NCBI RefSeq assembly: GCF_051020765.1
Contig: NW_027469521.1
Location: 48,704 to 112,703, forward strand
DNA: 64,000 bases
Reading direction: 5' to 3'
Origin: Lasioglossum baleicum
Taxonomy: Eukaryota > Arthropoda > Insecta > Hymenoptera > Halictidae
The translations under genes were made by a program, and so were the position numbers. The notes below the pieces were generated by a model that searched no databases, had not been told where the DNA came from, and saw nothing but the letters and a program-made list of their open reading frames with translations. Shown here one piece after another: positions 62,401-64,000 of the stretch (position 1 is its first letter; every line of letters begins with the position of its first letter).

Positions 62401-64000
62401 TTTCGCGTAGTAGATCAGTGCATTTGCAAGCAAGTATGCCAAATTGGAATAGAAACTCCGACCCGGCAAGCACGATCACGATTTATTCGAGCTTATGTCA
62501 GATTCGACGATTCTTTGTTTCAGAAGTGTATTTCTGTGCGGAATCGCTGTTTCGCGTGCTAGATCAGTGCATTTGTATGCAGATATGCGAAATTGGCACG
62601 TAAACTCCGATTTGGCAAGCACGATCACGATTTATTCGAGCTTATGTCAGATTCGACGATTCTTCGTTTCAGAAGTGTATTTCTGTGCGGAATCGCTGTT
62701 TCGCGTGCTATATCAGTGCATTTGCATGAAAGTATGCGAAATTGGAATAGAAACTCCGACCCGGCAAGCACGATCACAATTTATACGAGTCTATGTCAGT
62801 TTCGACATTCTTCGTTTCAGAAGTGTATTTCTGTGCGGTATCGCTGTTTCGCGTGCTAAATCAGTTCATTTGCATGCGGATATGCGAAATTCACATAGAA
62901 ACTCCGATTCGGCAAGCACGATCACGATTTATTCGAGCTTATGTCAGATTCAACGATTATTCGTTTCACAAATGAATTTCTGTACGGAATCGCTGTTTAG
63001 CGTGCTATATCAGTGCATTTGCATGAAAGTATGCGAAATTGGAATAGAAACTCCGACCCGGCAAGCACGATCACGATTTATTCGAGCTTATGTCAGATTC
63101 GACGATTCTCCGTTTCAGAAGTGTATTTCTGTGCGGAATCGCTGTTTCGCGCGCTAGATCAGTGCATTTGCATGCAAGTATGACAAATTGGAATAGAAAC
63201 TCCGACCGGCAATCACGATCACGATTTATTCGAGCTTATGTCAGATTCGACGATTCTTCGTTTCAGAAGTGTATTTCTTTGCGGAATCGCAGTTTCGCGT
63301 GCTAGATCAGTGCATTTGCATGCAAATATGCGAAATTGGCACGAAAACTCCGATTCCGCAAGCACGATCACGATTTATTCGAGCTTATGTCAGATTCGAC
63401 AATTATTCGTTTCACAAATGAATTTCTGTGCGGAATCGCTGTTTCGCGTAGTAGATCAGTGCATTTGCAAGCAAGTATGCCAAATTGGAATAGAAACTCC
63501 GACCCGGCAAGCACGATCACGATTTATTCGAGCTTATGTCAGATTCGACGATTCTTTGTTTCAGAAGTGTATTTCTGTGCGGAATCGCTGTTTCGCGTGC
63601 TAGATCAGTGCATTTGTATGCAGATATGCGAAATTGGCACGTAAACTCCGATTTGGCAAGCACGATCACGATTTATTCGAGCTTATGTCAGATTCGACGA
63701 TTCTTCGTTTCAGAAGTGTATTTCTGTGCGGAATCGCTGTTTCGCGTGCTATATCAGTGCATTTGCATGAAAGTATGCGAAATTGGAATAGAAACTCCGA
63801 CCCGGCAAGCACGATCACAATTTATACGAGTCTATGTCAGTTTCGACATTCTTCGTTTTAGAAGTGTATTTCTGTGCGGTATCGCTGTTTCGCGTGCTAA
63901 ATCAGTTCATTTGCATGCGGATATGCGAAATTCACATAGAAACTCCGATTCGGCAAGCACGATCACGATTTATTCGAGCTTATGTCAGATTCAACGATTA
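56422..64000. repeat. 3,719-bp (25-monomer) repeat with apparently identical copies
   Basis: Positions from 56422 to 60281 match 60141 to 64000 at an offset of 3719 bp. I found no difference in the places compared. These include several private changes present in both: TATGTAAGATTTG (58,626 and 62,345), TAGATCAATGCATTTG (near 58,396 and 62,115), GAATCGCAGTTTCG (near 59,566 and 63,285) and TTCGTTTTAGAAG (near 60,134 and 63,853). The first difference on the left is at 56,421 (C) against 60,140 (T). The repeat continues out of the window. Confidence 0.88.
58776..60858. repeat. 1,041-bp (7-monomer) tandem duplication, second site
   Basis: Positions of about 58776-59817 match about 59817-60858 at an offset of 1041 bp, nested inside the 3,719-bp repeat. 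Two differences separate the copies: GAATCGCAGTTTCG near 59,566 is read as GCTGTTTCG in the second, and TTCGTTTTAG near 60,134 is read as TTCGTTTCAG in the first. The same pair of differences recurs 3,719 bp further right as far as the window allows. Confidence 0.78.

Larger units (their letters stand above)
1..64000. repeat. Satellite DNA array, 149-bp monomer, about 430 copies, uninterrupted
   Basis: The same anchor (CAGAAGTGTATTTCTG) recurs at 22, 171, 320, 469, 618 and onward, a constant step of 149 bp, through the entire window. A few monomer types are 148 or 150 bp long because of fixed single-base indels. All copies lie in the same orientation, and I found no inverted segment and no foreign insertion. 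Satellite arrays of this size and monomer length are characteristic of eukaryotic centromeric or pericentromeric heterochromatin. That placement is inference from size and organisation, not from a recognised family. The monomer is close to the 147 bp of DNA wrapped in a nucleosome core. The array continues beyond both window edges. No protein-coding or RNA gene can be supported anywhere in it. Confidence 0.98.
11451..64000. repeat. Domain B of the array (right-hand monomer set, mosaic of higher-order repeats)
   Basis: About 353 monomers drawn from a limited set: the GCAAGCAAGTATGCC and GCAAGCAAGAATGCC types, the GCATGAAAGTATGCG type, the GCATCCAAATATGCG type, the GCATGCGGATATGCG type with TTCACATAG, the CACAAATGAATTTC type, the 148-bp and 150-bp types, and the rare P and T types. 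Duplications at many offsets cover nearly all of it. TAGATATGTG, the domain A hallmark, is absent. Confidence 0.88.

Noticed and set aside
1..64000. CRISPR array, because of regular repeats
   Set aside because: There are no spacers. The 149-bp units abut directly and the whole unit is repeated. Unit length is far above CRISPR repeats, and there is no leader or cas gene.
1..64000. A bacterial gene for a repetitive surface protein
   Set aside because: The period breaks the reading frame every unit, single-base indels are tolerated freely, and the array has no start, stop or flanking genes. This is satellite behaviour.
1..64000. Ribosomal DNA, tRNA clusters or telomere repeats
   Set aside because: No rRNA-like sequence, no tRNA-like cloverleaf and no short G-rich telomere unit was seen. 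An internal Pol III B-box match was looked for around the TTCGA words and fails at the final conserved C.
56422..64000. Identical 3.7-kb copies dismissed as an assembly duplication
   Set aside because: This cannot be excluded without reads. However, the copies sit in a continuous series of similar duplications of graded divergence, and internal 1,041-bp copies differ consistently, so a real tandem repeat is the simpler reading. I kept it with that caution.
1..64000. Naming the species or satellite family
   Set aside because: The monomer did not match any satellite I can recall with confidence. Length alone is shared by many unrelated satellites.

Overview
The whole 64 kb window is one uninterrupted, head-to-tail satellite DNA array. 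The monomer is 149 bp long, and anchor motifs recur at 22, 171, 320, 469 and so on. That gives about 430 monomers, all in the same orientation. Both window edges cut into a monomer, so neither array boundary is visible. I see no gene, RNA gene, transposon, CRISPR array or single-copy sequence. The many overlapping reading frames are by-products of the repeat. A satellite of this size with nested higher-order repeats (HORs) is typical of a eukaryotic centromere or pericentromere. I do not recognise the monomer family and cannot name the species. A representative monomer (171-319) has 67 G+C of 149 bases (45%) and 12 CpG, about 1.6 times expectation. This argues weakly against long residence in a heavily CpG-methylated germline.

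Layout. Domain A (1 to about 9,445) is built from monomer types carrying TAGATATGTGTATTTG and from two recurring cassettes: a multi-monomer cassette seen five times and a four-monomer (596 bp) cassette. A transition zone (about 9,446-11,450) starts with domain B type monomers, returns to domain A types at about 10,120-11,450, then switches for good. Domain B (about 11,451-64,000) uses a different monomer set: a GCAAGCAAG type, a GCATGAAAG type, a 148-bp type with a 1-bp deletion (ACCGGCAATCACG), a 150-bp type (CCGCACAAACACG), and two rare types that carry the palindrome ATCGCGAT.

Domain B is a mosaic of large duplications whose offsets are all close to whole numbers of monomers: 298, 447, 1041, 1785, 2085, 2381, 2530, 2828, 3719, 4463 and 4760 bp. 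One rare marker monomer (P) recurs ten times, at spacings of about 14, 19, 44, 32, 30, 55, 68, 25 and 25 monomers, so there is no single fixed HOR. Private point mutations shared between copies let the order of some duplications and deletions be read. A 3,719-bp repeat fills the right end (56,422-64,000), and its two copies appear identical where I compared them. The newest amplification in the window therefore seems to be on the right.

Sequence elements carried by many monomers include the perfect palindrome TTGCATGCAA (extended to ATTTGCATGCAAAT in one type), a CAGAA/TTCTG inverted repeat, and a degenerate CENP-B-box-like 17-mer. Roles for these elements are inference only. Boundaries of duplications are approximate, because they were read by eye from where the offset or diagnostic bases change.
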